DNA of 40,384 nt from Chitinophaga pinensis (GTDB taxonomy: Bacteria; Bacteroidota; Bacteroidia; NS11-12g; UBA9320): contig CAMDGU010000026.1 of the NCBI GenBank assembly GCA_945897885.1, positions 1-40,384 of the forward strand, in the 5' to 3' direction. Under the pieces are notes generated by a model. It did no database searches. It was given only the letters and a program-made list of their open reading frames with translations, and was not told the origin of the DNA. The translations under genes were made by a program, and so were the position numbers. Shown piece after piece: positions 24,828 to 32,214 of the stretch (positions within the stretch are counted from its first letter, which is position 1; each line of letters begins with the position of its first letter).

Positions 24828-24847
24828 CCGTTGCTTTAAAGCAACGG
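24828..24847. promoter_or_regulatory. 20-bp perfect palindrome between iscU and iscA
   Basis: CCGTTGCTTTAAAGCAACGG is fully self-complementary and lies in the 52-bp iscU/iscA gap. As RNA it would form a 7-8 bp hairpin; no U-tract follows on the minus strand, so termination is unlikely. A regulator site or mRNA-processing stem is possible. Confidence 0.45.
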
Positions 24848-24854
24848 CAATGGA

Positions 24855-25271
24855 TTAGTAATGTTTTTTTCCGTCTACGATTGGTTCCAATCCTTGTTTA
24901 GTTCTGTAATCGTTAATTGCAGCTTTTATAGCATCTTCTGCTAATACTGAACAATGTATTTTTACAGGTGGTAAAGCTAATTCTTCTACTATATCCATGT
25001 TGTCTATGGTTAAAGCATCGTTAATGGTTTTACCTTTTAGCCATTCAGTGGCCAAAGAGGATGAAGCTATTGCTGAACCACAACCAAAAGTTTTAAATTT
25101 TGCATCTTCAATTACTCCGGTTTCATCATTCACCTGGATTTGCAAACGCATTACGTCACCACATTCCGGGGCTCCTACCAATCCTGTTCCTACGTTGTTC
25201 GAACTTTTATCAAGTGTTCCAATGTTTCTTGGATTTTGATAGTGATCTATTACTTTTTCTGAATATGCCAT
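24855..25271 (-). CDS. iscU: Fe-S cluster scaffold protein IscU
   Basis: The scaffold on which IscS-derived sulfur and iron are built into [2Fe-2S] clusters. At 138 residues it shows all ligands: C37 and D39 in APECGD, C64 in FGCGSA, H106 and C107 in KIHCS, plus the chaperone-recognition motif LPPVK (100-104). The asparagine-rich start EKVIDHYQNPRN is typical. It lies between iscS and an A-type carrier; no hscA, hscB, fdx or iscR is present in the window. Confidence 0.97.
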   Translation of the reverse strand: MAYSEKVIDHYQNPRNIGTLDKSSNNVGTGLVGAPECGDVMRLQIQVNDETGVIEDAKFKTFGCGSAIASSSLATEWLKGKTINDALTIDNMDIVEELALPPVKIHCSVLAEDAIKAAINDYRTKQGLEPIVDGKKHY

Positions 25272-25310
25272 TTTAATAATTTATTGTTAAATAGTTTTTT
25301 ACTTCCTTTT

Positions 25311-25406
25311 TTTAAAACACACCCCTAACCCCTCTCAAGAGGGGAATTCCCTCGACTAAATTTGGTAGAGAATTTTCAAATTGTCTCATTTTCAAATTTT
25401 CAAATC
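25311..25406. repeat. Repeat-filled iscS-iscU spacer
   Basis: The spacer has two parts: a GC stem ACCCCTCTC-AA-GAGGGG around CCCCTAACCCCTCTCAAGAG (25322-25346), a motif common in Bacteroidetes spacers, and a run of TTTTCAAA units (25371-25406). The second part matches the short tandem repeat at the end of murG. Confidence 0.6.
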
Positions 25407-25409
25407 TTC

Positions 25410-26624
25410 TTAGTGTTCTGCCCACTCAATGCTTTTCAAGTCAATTCCTTCTTTAAACATTTCCCAAAGAGGGCTCATGTCGCGAAGTTTAATTACTGCC
25501 GTTTTAACGTGGTCAATGGCAAAATCAATTTGTTCTTCGGTAGTAAATCTACCTAACCCAAAACGCAAACTTGAATGTGCCAATTCATCATCTAAACCTA
25601 AATTTTTCAAAACATAGCTCGGTTCCAAGGATGCAGAAGTACAAGCTGAACCGGATGATACAGCAATATCTTTAACCCCCATCATCAATCCTTCTCCTTC
25701 TACATATTTAAATGAAATATTGGTAACGTGAGGCAAACGGTGTTCAGTACTTCCATTCACATACGATTCTTCAAGGGTTAATAATTCACGCTCCAGTTTA
25801 TCGCGTAATTTGGCTAAGCGAACTCCTTCTTCTGCCATTTCGTTCATGGCTAATTCACACGCTTTTCCAAATCCCACTATACCGGTTACGTTTAAAGTTC
25901 CGCTTCGCATTCCACGCTCGTGGCCTCCACCATCTAATTGTGAGGTTACTTTTACCCTTGGGTTTTTACGGCGAACATATAATGCACCGATTCCTTTTGG
26001 GCCATACATCTTGTGCCCTGTAAAAGAAGCCAAATCAATATTGTCTGTCAATACATCAACGGGTATTTTTCCTATACTTTGCGTGGCATCTGTGTGTAAT
26101 AATACTCCATGCTTATGAGCCATTTCACCAATTTCCCGAATCGGGTTTATGCATCCAATTTCGTTATTACCATACATTACCGATATCAATATCGTGTTTG
26201 GTTTAATGGCCGCTTCTACTTGTTCTACCGTAACCCTTCCATCAGGCTGAGGTTCCAAATAAGTTACTTCTGCACCTTGTTTTTCTAAATGACGGCAAGT
26301 ATCGATGATGGCTTTGTGTTCAATGTTAACGGTAATTATGTGATTACCTTTTTCGCGGTACATTTCAAACACACCTTTTAAAGCCAGGTTATTTGACTCG
26401 GTAGCACCACTGGTAAAAATAATTTCTTTTTCACTGGCATTTATAAGTTTTGCTATTTGTTCGCGAGCATAATCTACGGCTTCTTCAGCTTTCCAGCCAA
26501 AAGGGTGATTACGGCTGGCTGCATTTCCAAAATATTCTGTAAAGTAAGGCAACATGGCTTCCAATACTCTTGGATCCATTGGTGTTGTGGCGTTGTTATC
26601 TAGGTATATGGGTAATTTTAACAT
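25410..26624 (-). CDS. iscS: Cysteine desulfurase IscS
   Basis: A PLP enzyme that removes sulfur from cysteine as an enzyme-bound persulfide and hands it to IscU. It has 404 residues; the N-terminus [13 protein letters not shown] is the family signature, the PLP lysine is K205 in [11 protein letters not shown] and the catalytic cysteine is C328 in [13 protein letters not shown]. Length and loop match the group I (IscS/NifS) type and not SufS. It heads the isc set and is preceded by a TATATTTG element at 26653-26660. A NifS label is possible, but the iscU context supports IscS. Confidence 0.96.
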   Translation of the reverse strand: MLKLPIYLDNNATTPMDPRVLEAMLPYFTEYFGNAASRNHPFGWKAEEAVDYAREQIAKLINASEKEIIFTSGATESNNLALKGVFEMYREKGNHIITVNIEHKAIIDTCRHLEKQGAEVTYLEPQPDGRVTVEQVEAAIKPNTILISVMYGNNEIGCINPIREIGEMAHKHGVLLHTDATQSIGKIPVDVLTDNIDLASFTGHKMYGPKGIGALYVRRKNPRVKVTSQLDGGGHERGMRSGTLNVTGIVGFGKACELAMNEMAEEGVRLAKLRDKLERELLTLEESYVNGSTEHRLPHVTNISFKYVEGEGLMMGVKDIAVSSGSACTSASLEPSYVLKNLGLDDELAHSSLRFGLGRFTTEEQIDFAIDHVKTAVIKLRDMSPLWEMFKEGIDLKSIEWAEH

Positions 26625-26652
26625 CTATTCTTATTTAGACTAATTCTAAGTG

Positions 26653-26660
26653 CAAATATA
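26653..26660 (-). promoter_or_regulatory. Candidate -7 element for the isc operon
   Basis: TATATTTG on the minus strand exactly fits TAnnTTTG. It lies 28 nt before the iscS ATG. A clear -33 TTTG was not found at the right spacing. Confidence 0.55.
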
Positions 26661-26719
26661 ACACTATAAGTTTGAAAAATGTTTTAGATTTTTTAAAGAA
26701 TTTGAAGGCAGAGAATTTG

Positions 26720-26792
26720 GCCACAAAGTCACAAAAGCTCAAAGTTTCACAAAGTTTTCTAGCGGGATTTTGCGTTTTAGTGTTTTAGTGGC
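26720..26792. repeat. Palindromic repeat GCCACAAAGTCAC...TTTTAGTGGC
   Basis: GCCACAAAGTCACAAAAGC on the left pairs imperfectly with GCGTTTTAGTGTTTTAGTGGC on the right. It belongs to the CCAC-rich dispersed repeats of Bacteroidetes spacers. The right arm ends 25 nt before the epimerase start. Confidence 0.6.
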
Positions 26793-26817
26793 GAAAGAAA
26801 AAGAGTATTCTTGTACC

Positions 26818-27219
26818 ATGAACAAAATAGAACATGTAGGAATAGCCGTTAAGGATTTGGAAGCAGCCAATAAACTATATTCCGTTTTATTAAATACAAC
26901 GCCATACAAGCAGGAAGGAGTGGAGAGTGAAGGAGTTATTACATCCTTTTTTAAAATGGGGGAATCAAAAATTGAATTGCTGGCTGCTACAAATCCTGAA
27001 AGCCCTATTGCCAAGTTTATAGAAAAACGCGGGGAAGGAATTCATCACATAGCGTTTGATGTAACCGATATTGATGCGGAGATTGCCCGCTTGCAAACTG
27101 AAGGTTTTGAACTCATAAATAAAACATCCAAACCCGGTGCTGATAATAAATTAATTGCTTTTTTGCATCCTAAAAGTACCGCCGGGGTTTTGGTAGAGTT
27201 GTGTATGGAGAGAAAATAG
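26818..27219 (+). CDS. mce: Methylmalonyl-CoA epimerase
   Basis: A small glyoxalase-fold (VOC) enzyme that interconverts (2R)- and (2S)-methylmalonyl-CoA in propionate/succinate metabolism. I take the ATG at 26818 (133 residues), because the protein then begins MNKIEHVGIAVKD as in the family; an in-frame ATG at 26770 would lie in the repeat. Family motifs are HVGIAV with its metal-binding His, EGIHHIAFDV with the second His (about 76), and the C-terminal GVLVELCM with the metal Glu. The mutase partner is not in the window. Confidence 0.93.
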   Translation: MNKIEHVGIAVKDLEAANKLYSVLLNTTPYKQEGVESEGVITSFFKMGESKIELLAATNPESPIAKFIEKRGEGIHHIAFDVTDIDAEIARLQTEGFELINKTSKPGADNKLIAFLHPKSTAGVLVELCMERK

Positions 27220-27221
27220 TC

Positions 27222-27338
27222 CTACATTTTTCTTCTAATTTTAACAAATAAAAATACTGCTAAAACGGCCACCGCCATAAGTGCCCACCATAAATAGTTG
27301 ATTCCCCAAATAACATATTCTGCTTCTGTATTTACCAT
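27222..27338 (-). CDS. 38-residue single-pass membrane peptide
   Basis: A short frame, ATG at 27338 to TAG at 27222, encodes MVNTEAEYVIWGINYLWW followed by a hydrophobic helix (about 18-32) and a basic end KIRRKM. The charge pattern predicts N-terminus out, C-terminus in. It ends 2 bp from the end of the convergent epimerase gene. A CACCTTTG element near -7 (one mismatch to TAnnTTTG) stands just before the ATG. The coding pattern looks genuine but has no recognised family; support is composition and topology only. Confidence 0.5.
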   Translation of the reverse strand: MVNTEAEYVIWGINYLWWALMAVAVLAVFLFVKIRRKM

Positions 27339-27375
27339 GGCTCAAAGGTGAATACTATGGGCTGTAAAACTGTTA

Positions 27376-27560
27376 CATAACTTTAGAAATTAGTTGCAGT
27401 ATTAATTGGTTTTTTTAATTGTGAAGGGTGATATGAAATAGAATTACACAGAGGTTCACGGAGGTTTCACGGAGTTAAACTGAGAAAAACTCTTTGAGTC
27501 TCTGTGTATTCTCTGTGAATCTCAGTGTAAATCAAAATAAGCTTCGTTGTAAACTTGGCC
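27376..27560. repeat. Long repeat, copy A (GTTCACGGAGG family)
   Basis: About 185 bp that align along their length with 28151-28338: AACTTTA-A-ATTAGTTG at one end, then CACAGAGGTTCACGGAGG, CTCTGTGAATCTCAGTGTAA and finally AAACTTGGCC. The middle is an imperfect palindrome. Copies A and B are in the same orientation and bracket the toxin-antitoxin genes. Confidence 0.8.
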
Positions 27561-27604
27561 ACGGATTCCCTGTCATGCTAATTGCCCTTTTGCTGGAGGA
27601 GAAA

Positions 27605-27889
27605 TTAATACAGCAATTTGCCTATAACAATTTCATGAATAAAAATGGTGTCACTTTCTATTCTAAAAACAATGGCCCATCCATTTATAAAAATGCAGGA
27701 AAAACCCCTTATGGCAAAAGGAAAATGATTGCATAATTTATAACTGACAGATGGTTTAATTTGTGTTTCAATTTTTGAAATAAAGCGTTCCATAAAATCA
27801 AAGCCACTTCCCGAGATGTTAATACTCTCAATGAAGTCTGCCAAACCTATTAAAGATTTTTCAGCATTTTCAAGATAAATGAAGTTCAT
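27605..27889 (-). CDS. Putative ParE/RelE-family toxin
   Basis: This 94-residue protein starts with an alpha-helical half (NAEKSLIGLADFIESI and the helix DFMERFISKIETQIKPS) and ends in the beta-strand pattern of the ParE/RelE fold (YKLCNHFPFAIRGFSC, WAIVFRIESDTIFIHEIV). Toxins of this fold cut ribosome-bound mRNA or poison gyrase; which applies here is unknown. It is 7 nt downstream of a 79-residue gene, the usual antitoxin-toxin order. The stop is close to the end of repeat copy A. Confidence 0.75.
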   Translation of the reverse strand: MNFIYLENAEKSLIGLADFIESINISGSGFDFMERFISKIETQIKPSVSYKLCNHFPFAIRGFSCIFINGWAIVFRIESDTIFIHEIVIGKLLY

Positions 27890-27896
27890 ACCTCAT

Positions 27897-28136
27897 CTAT
27901 TTGGTTTTATAATTTTTAAGTATTTCGGCTCCTGTTTTTCCTTTCCCGTTGTTCGGATAATTTTCAAAATAGGTATTCCATTCGTCATCGGTAAGCGGCC
28001 TTCCAATGCCCAATGCCATTTCAGATGGTGTAATGCGATAAGGTTCTAAAGTCTCAACAAAATTTAGGCTTGCTACCAATTTATCCAACTCCTTAAGATG
28101 CTCTTCACTATCTACCTTATACGTTCTGATTATCAT
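27897..28136 (-). CDS. Putative antitoxin, partner of the ParE-like toxin
   Basis: I take the ATG at 28136 (79 residues, MIIRTYKVDSEEHLKELDKL). A longer reading from 28256 would have to run through the repeat and the promoter element CAAATGTA (28141-28148), which is TACATTTG on the minus strand and lies just before this ATG. The protein has a helical N-terminal half and a motif GRPLTDDEWNTYFEN near 47-61. No DNA-binding fold is recognised with confidence. Antitoxin status rests on size and position before the toxin. Confidence 0.65.
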   Translation of the reverse strand: MIIRTYKVDSEEHLKELDKLVASLNFVETLEPYRITPSEMALGIGRPLTDDEWNTYFENYPNNGKGKTGAEILKNYKTK

Positions 28137-28140
28137 ATTA

Positions 28141-28148
28141 CAAATGTA
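28141..28148 (-). promoter_or_regulatory. -7 element of the toxin-antitoxin operon
   Basis: TACATTTG on the minus strand is an exact TAnnTTTG match, 4 nt from the antitoxin ATG, implying a nearly leaderless mRNA. No good -33 box was found. It adjoins the start of repeat copy B. Confidence 0.5.
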
Positions 28149-28150
28149 AA

Positions 28151-28338
28151 AATAAACTTTAAAGATTAGTTGTAGGATTATTTGGTTTTCTAAAATGGCA
28201 AAAGTTGATATTAAATAAATTGCACAGAGGTTCACGGAGGTTTCACAGAGTTGCACTGAGAAAAAACTCTGTGAGCTTCCGTGTTTTCTCTGTGAATCTC
28301 AGTGTAAATCAAAATAAGTTTAGTTGCAAACTTGGCCG
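28151..28338. repeat. Long repeat, copy B (GTTCACGGAGG family)
   Basis: Second copy of the block described at 27376-27560, in the same orientation. It is continued on the right by the hairpin repeat CTGAGTCCCC ... GGGAGACTCCGC (28331-28391). In copy A the corresponding position has the weaker match ACGGATTCCC ... GGAGGAG. Confidence 0.8.
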
Positions 28339-28512
28339 CTGAGTCCCCACCTTGCTTATGCCTTTCTTCTGGGAGACTCCGCTAGGAAACAAATTCTTAC
28401 ATTCTAAAAGTGAAATTCCAATATTGGTATGAAGGGACTCAAATCCCTTTTTGCTATAATGAGAAACTGTATGGCCACACTTTGAACATGAATATCTGGT
28501 TTGTATTGACAT
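28309..28512 (-). pseudogene. Truncated zinc-ribbon-like gene ending in repeat DNA
   Basis: The first 40 residues look like a small zinc-ribbon protein (YSCSKCGHTV, later LLECKN). From residue 41 the frame runs through the hairpin repeat and into long repeat B (LFPSGVSQKKGISKVGTQRP ...). The expected second CxxC knuckle is missing. The natural 3' end appears to have been lost when the repeat arrived. Product unlikely to be functional. Confidence 0.5.
28331..28391. repeat. Hairpin repeat, copy 2
   Basis: Same architecture as 287-348: GCCGCTGAGTCCCC, about 25 nt, GGGAGACTCCGCTAGGAAACAA. Both copies are at the 3' end of a minus-strand frame. Confidence 0.7.
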
Positions 28513-28624
28513 TTTATTTTTTATTAGTCACAATTTATTCCAAAAGTGGTTTTACTATGCATAAAAGTTATTTTTTTAGAATTTGCATAATTTATAAAAA
28601 ATTGTAATCAAGCATTGACCTTGT

Positions 28625-29245
28625 TTAGTGGTTAATTTCAACGCCTAATAGATTTCTAAATTGACTTTCCAATTCTTTTTCTAAATCCAAAATTTTATTT
28701 AATAGTTGGTCACTTTCAGCTTTCAAATTTAGGAACTTGGGAGTTTTATCATTAATCGCATTTATTTGTTCATCAACAATATTATAAGAAGAAAGGAATC
28801 CCTTAGTTCCCCTATTAATTTTACCCATTTCATTGTGAATGGCATTCATTAATTCAGAATCTTGAATGGAGAAAAAATATTTATTCCTATGAAATGTATT
28901 ACCAAAATCAATTACAGCTTTTGTCCATTGGTCAAGTTTGTATTGTAAATGTTCTTTTGGTTTTTGGTCATCAAGTTTGTCATCAAAAAAATCAAGAATT
29001 GCCAATTTATAATCATAAAGATAGTCGTAAAGATTTTTTATTATTTCGGCTCTTTGAACATGCAAAGAAGAAAATTTTATTTGGTGAGAAATATTTAGTT
29101 TTTCTAATTCGCTTTTATGTGTCTCAATTTTCTTGAGCATATAATTTTCAAAGATTTTCTGTGAAAAATATTTAATCAAAACAAAGGCAGAAATTCCTCC
29201 AAAAGAAATTCCTCCAAAAATTTCAAAAAACTGTTTATAAATCAT
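28625..29245 (-). CDS. Membrane-anchored helical protein of unknown function
   Basis: A 206-residue protein with one N-terminal membrane helix (about 8-26, IFGGISFGGISAFVLIKYF) and a cytoplasmic all-helical body containing the motif HKSELEKLNISHQIKFSSLHVQRAEIIKNLY in two adjoining pieces (about 42-72) and a coiled coil at the C-terminus (LNKILDLEKELESQFR). Proteins of this general type are frequent among bacterial accessory genes but have no known activity. It follows the exported protease after 21-40 nt, so the two are probably one transcript. Confidence 0.75.
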   Translation of the reverse strand: MIYKQFFEIFGGISFGGISAFVLIKYFSQKIFENYMLKKIETHKSELEKLNISHQIKFSSLHVQRAEIIKNLYDYLYDYKLAILDFFDDKLDDQKPKEHLQYKLDQWTKAVIDFGNTFHRNKYFFSIQDSELMNAIHNEMGKINRGTKGFLSSYNIVDEQINAINDKTPKFLNLKAESDQLLNKILDLEKELESQFRNLLGVEINH

Positions 29246-29266
29246 TAGTTCTTTTCTTTTAGCTCT

Positions 29267-30286
29267 TTATTCCTCTATAATCTTAAAATCAAGGATTCTC
29301 GCTTTTATCTTATAGCCACTTTTTAGAATCAGCTTTGGCGGATAACCAACATTAAATTCAATAGACCTAGCCAAGAAAGGTTTTATTTCACCTACATCTC
29401 CATAATAGCCTTTTCCTTCAGCATATGTATCTTCCAGATAGTCAACTACAATGCCTGTAGCATCATAAATTAAAAACAAAATTTTTATATCACTTACTGT
29501 GTAAGAAAGATTGTTTTTTATTGAAAAGGAAATGTGTGTTGGTGACCAATTATAATCTATCACAAGGTTTCTAACAGAAACTCCTTCCTTGATATTTGGA
29601 TTAACTGTTTCTACTTTAGCTGTCTTAGGTTTTGCTTTTATTGTTGATATGGGTATAACAGTTCCGATTTTTGAATTAAGTGTAATAAGATACTTTACAG
29701 GTATTGCAAAATTAAGATTCTGTCCTTCGGAATAGCTGGCAAATGCAATACCAACAACCTGACCCGCAGAGTTTAAAACAGGTCCACCACTGCTGCCAGG
29801 AGAGATAGGTGCGGTTATTTGCAATACTTGATTTGTCACTAATTCTCTAATACCACTAATTATACCTTCGGAAAAAGTTCCGTTCAGACCTTTCGGATTA
29901 CCAACAGCATAAATCTTCTCTCCAATTTCAGGGAAAATTTCAGAACCTAAATTGAGTTTGCTTCCAGCAAGTCCAGGCACTTTTAAAATTATTAAATCAT
30001 TTGTTCTGTCAATTGCGACATAACCACTAACCGTATATTTTTTTTCTTGTCCATTTAACAAAACATAAGCCGAGCCTGCACCTTCAACTACATGTACATT
30101 CGTAACAATTAGTTCATCGGCTATGATAAAACCCGATCCATAACCAAGCGGTTGCGAAATATTATCTAATGCGACAATTGAAACTGTAGATTGAATTCCA
30201 ATTTTGGCAATTTCTATAGCTGATTGACCAGAAACTTCTATTGAGAATAGTAGGTTTAAAAAAATAATAAGTTTAATTTTATTCAT
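29267..30286 (-). CDS. Exported trypsin-like (S1C) serine protease
   Basis: I start at the ATG at 30286 (339 residues); a TTG two codons earlier is less likely. There is a signal peptide (to about SGQ, residue 21), then a trypsin-like domain with the triad His65 (VTNVHVVEG), Asp97 (DRTNDLIIL) and Ser166 (SPGSSGGPV). It resembles HtrA/DegP in the protease part but has no PDZ; instead a beta-rich C-terminal domain (about 225-339) is present. It acts in the periplasm or outside the cell; the substrate is unknown. It is just downstream of dnaX and probably co-transcribed with the membrane-anchored helical gene. Confidence 0.85.
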   Translation of the reverse strand: MNKIKLIIFLNLLFSIEVSGQSAIEIAKIGIQSTVSIVALDNISQPLGYGSGFIIADELIVTNVHVVEGAGSAYVLLNGQEKKYTVSGYVAIDRTNDLIILKVPGLAGSKLNLGSEIFPEIGEKIYAVGNPKGLNGTFSEGIISGIRELVTNQVLQITAPISPGSSGGPVLNSAGQVVGIAFASYSEGQNLNFAIPVKYLITLNSKIGTVIPISTIKAKPKTAKVETVNPNIKEGVSVRNLVIDYNWSPTHISFSIKNNLSYTVSDIKILFLIYDATGIVVDYLEDTYAEGKGYYGDVGEIKPFLARSIEFNVGYPPKLILKSGYKIKARILDFKIIEE

Positions 30287-30328
30287 TTTCAATCTTTTTA
30301 ATTTTTAATACCCTCTAAGTTAAAACCA

Positions 30329-32014
30329 TTACTCCAAATCCAACCCCAACTCCTTACTAAACTCAATCAAAAATGGATTTTGTTCGGCCAGGTAGGTAAA
30401 TTTATCTTTGTTGGTATAGACCTTTAAAATTTTTTGGGCTACTTTTTCAATCTTAAGTTCTATTTGGTAGCTTTTACCGGTGCGGTCGTTTACAAATCGT
30501 AAAAAATCGGTTTTTATTTCGTCAAACTCGTTTTGGTCACGGGTATTGGTGAGGGTTACAATAAGTTTATCGTCTTGCTCCTCGGCCGTTAATTCTTTGA
30601 GCAAGGTAAAAGAAAACTTTTTGCCTTCCAGTTTTTTGACTTCGGCAAAGTCTAATATTATTTCTTTCAGACTAGAAGTGGTTTGCGGCTCGGCAGCTAT
30701 TTTTAAAGGTTCTTCGGTAGTTTTTGGTTCAGGTTTCGCTTCCGGCTCTTCCGGTTTTTTGGCGGTAAAGGCAGTAGGATTATTTACCATATTGCCCAAG
30801 TTGCCCATTCGCAAGGTACTTGGCGGCTTGGAGCCTGAATCGGAAGATGGTTTGGGTGTAGCGTCTTTATTGGCTTGCTGCGAGGTGGTTTTAGGAGTAT
30901 CCGAACTTAACTCAAGGCTTTTTTTTTTAAGTTCCTCGGCCAAATTTATAGCAGCATTTATATTAGCCATTTTTATCAAGGCCAGTTCCACATGCAATCG
31001 TTGATTTCGGCTGGCTTTATAGGTTTGGTCAAACTGGTCGGCTATGTTTATGGCATTTAATAAAAAACCGGCGGTCATTTTATCGGCCTGCGATTTATAT
31101 ACAGGCAGCATTTGCTCCGAACCACTTATCAGATATGCCGTAGCAGTATTTTTTACCACCAATAAATCACGGAAATGCGATGCTAATCCGTTCAGGAAAT
31201 ATTGCCCATCAAACCCATTGGCCAATACTTCATCAAATTTTATTAAAACTTTTCCATAATCGGCAGCATTAAGACTTTGAGTTACTTCAAAATAGTAGTT
31301 GTGGTCCAGTACATTCAGGTTTTCTATAACCCCGGCATAGGTTAGTTTTTTGTCCTTGCTAAAACTCACCATTTGGTCAAACATAGACAAGGCATCACGC
31401 AAGCCACCATCAGCCTTTTGAGCGATGATGTGCAAAGCTTGGTCTTCGGCAGAAATGCCTTCTTTTTCGCAAATAGTTTTTAGCTGAGCTACTATGGCGG
31501 CTGGTTCTATTCGCTTAAAGTTGAATATTTGGCAGCGGGAAAGGATGGTAGGTAAAATTTTATGCCTTTCGGTGGTAGCTAATATAAAAATAGCATAGGC
31601 CGGTGGTTCTTCTAAGGTTTTAAGAAATGCATTAAATGCATTGCTACTCAACATGTGCACCTCATCAATAATATACACTTTGTATTTACCAATTTGGGGC
31701 GGTATCCTAACTTGCTCTACCAATTGCCGGATGTCATCCACCGAGTTATTGGAAGCGGCATCCAGTTCAAAAATATTAAAGGCAAAATCGTAATTTGGGT
31801 CAATGCTTGGGTCGGCCTGGGTATTGATAACTCTTGCCAAAATTCTAGCGCAAGTTGTTTTTCCAACCCCCCGTGGCCCGGTAAACAAAAATGCCTGAGC
31901 CAGGCGGTTTTGTTTTATTTCATTGAGCAGGGTTTCGGTAATATGTTCCTGCCCTACCACCGTGTCAAACGAGGCGGGCCGGTACTTTCGTGCTGAAACT
32001 AAAAATTGCTCCAT
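30329..32014 (-). CDS. dnaX: DNA polymerase III subunit tau/gamma (DnaX)
   Basis: The AAA+ clamp-loader subunit that loads the sliding clamp and couples the polymerases. It has 561 residues, with Walker A FTGPRGVGKTTCARIL (about 43-58), Walker B YIIDEVHMLS (about 118-127), sensor 1 ATTERHK and the SRCQIFNFKRI block. The four zinc cysteines of E. coli DnaX between Walker A and B are missing (ARVINTQADPSID instead), as in many Bacteroidetes versions. A Pro/Lys-rich linker (about 385-440) leads to the C-terminal tau region. No slippery A/T run for a gamma frameshift was obvious. Confidence 0.96.
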   Translation of the reverse strand: MEQFLVSARKYRPASFDTVVGQEHITETLLNEIKQNRLAQAFLFTGPRGVGKTTCARILARVINTQADPSIDPNYDFAFNIFELDAASNNSVDDIRQLVEQVRIPPQIGKYKVYIIDEVHMLSSNAFNAFLKTLEEPPAYAIFILATTERHKILPTILSRCQIFNFKRIEPAAIVAQLKTICEKEGISAEDQALHIIAQKADGGLRDALSMFDQMVSFSKDKKLTYAGVIENLNVLDHNYYFEVTQSLNAADYGKVLIKFDEVLANGFDGQYFLNGLASHFRDLLVVKNTATAYLISGSEQMLPVYKSQADKMTAGFLLNAINIADQFDQTYKASRNQRLHVELALIKMANINAAINLAEELKKKSLELSSDTPKTTSQQANKDATPKPSSDSGSKPPSTLRMGNLGNMVNNPTAFTAKKPEEPEAKPEPKTTEEPLKIAAEPQTTSSLKEIILDFAEVKKLEGKKFSFTLLKELTAEEQDDKLIVTLTNTRDQNEFDEIKTDFLRFVNDRTGKSYQIELKIEKVAQKILKVYTNKDKFTYLAEQNPFLIEFSKELGLDLE

Positions 32015-32098
32015 GGGTATGTTGCAAACCTAATTTAATTTTTGAAGATAATTTGGCGAAAGGAGATTTAGTAATCCAAATTTTACCAACACTGTTTG

Positions 32099-32212
32099 TT
32101 TTTACCACGGAGGCACGGAGGGCACAAAGAAATATAGTGGGTAAATAAAAACAATAGTGTTAAATAATAATTCTCTGTGAAACTCTGTCTTCTCTGTGCC
32201 TCCGTGGTAAAA
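32099..32212. repeat. Long inverted repeat TTTTACCACGGAGGCAC...GTGCCTCCGTGGTAAAA
   Basis: The arms of about 22 bp (32099-32120 and 32191-32212) differ at about two positions and can form a long stem with a 70-nt loop. CCACGGAGGCACGGAG-type arms are a widespread dispersed repeat of Bacteroidetes spacers. It lies 2 bp from the stop of the PHP phosphatase gene and could end that transcript. Confidence 0.75.
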
Positions 32213-32214
32213 CC

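Noticed and set aside
27494-27736. 80-residue plus-strand frame overlapping the toxin gene
   Set aside because: It is made of repeat copy A and the antisense of the toxin; no family resemblance.
28137-28256. Longer antitoxin start at 28256
   Set aside because: The extra 40 residues would be encoded by repeat copy B and by the -7 element directly before the ATG at 28136.
27376-28338. CRISPR-like array
   Set aside because: Only two long diverged copies with genes between them; no short identical repeats, spacers or cas genes.
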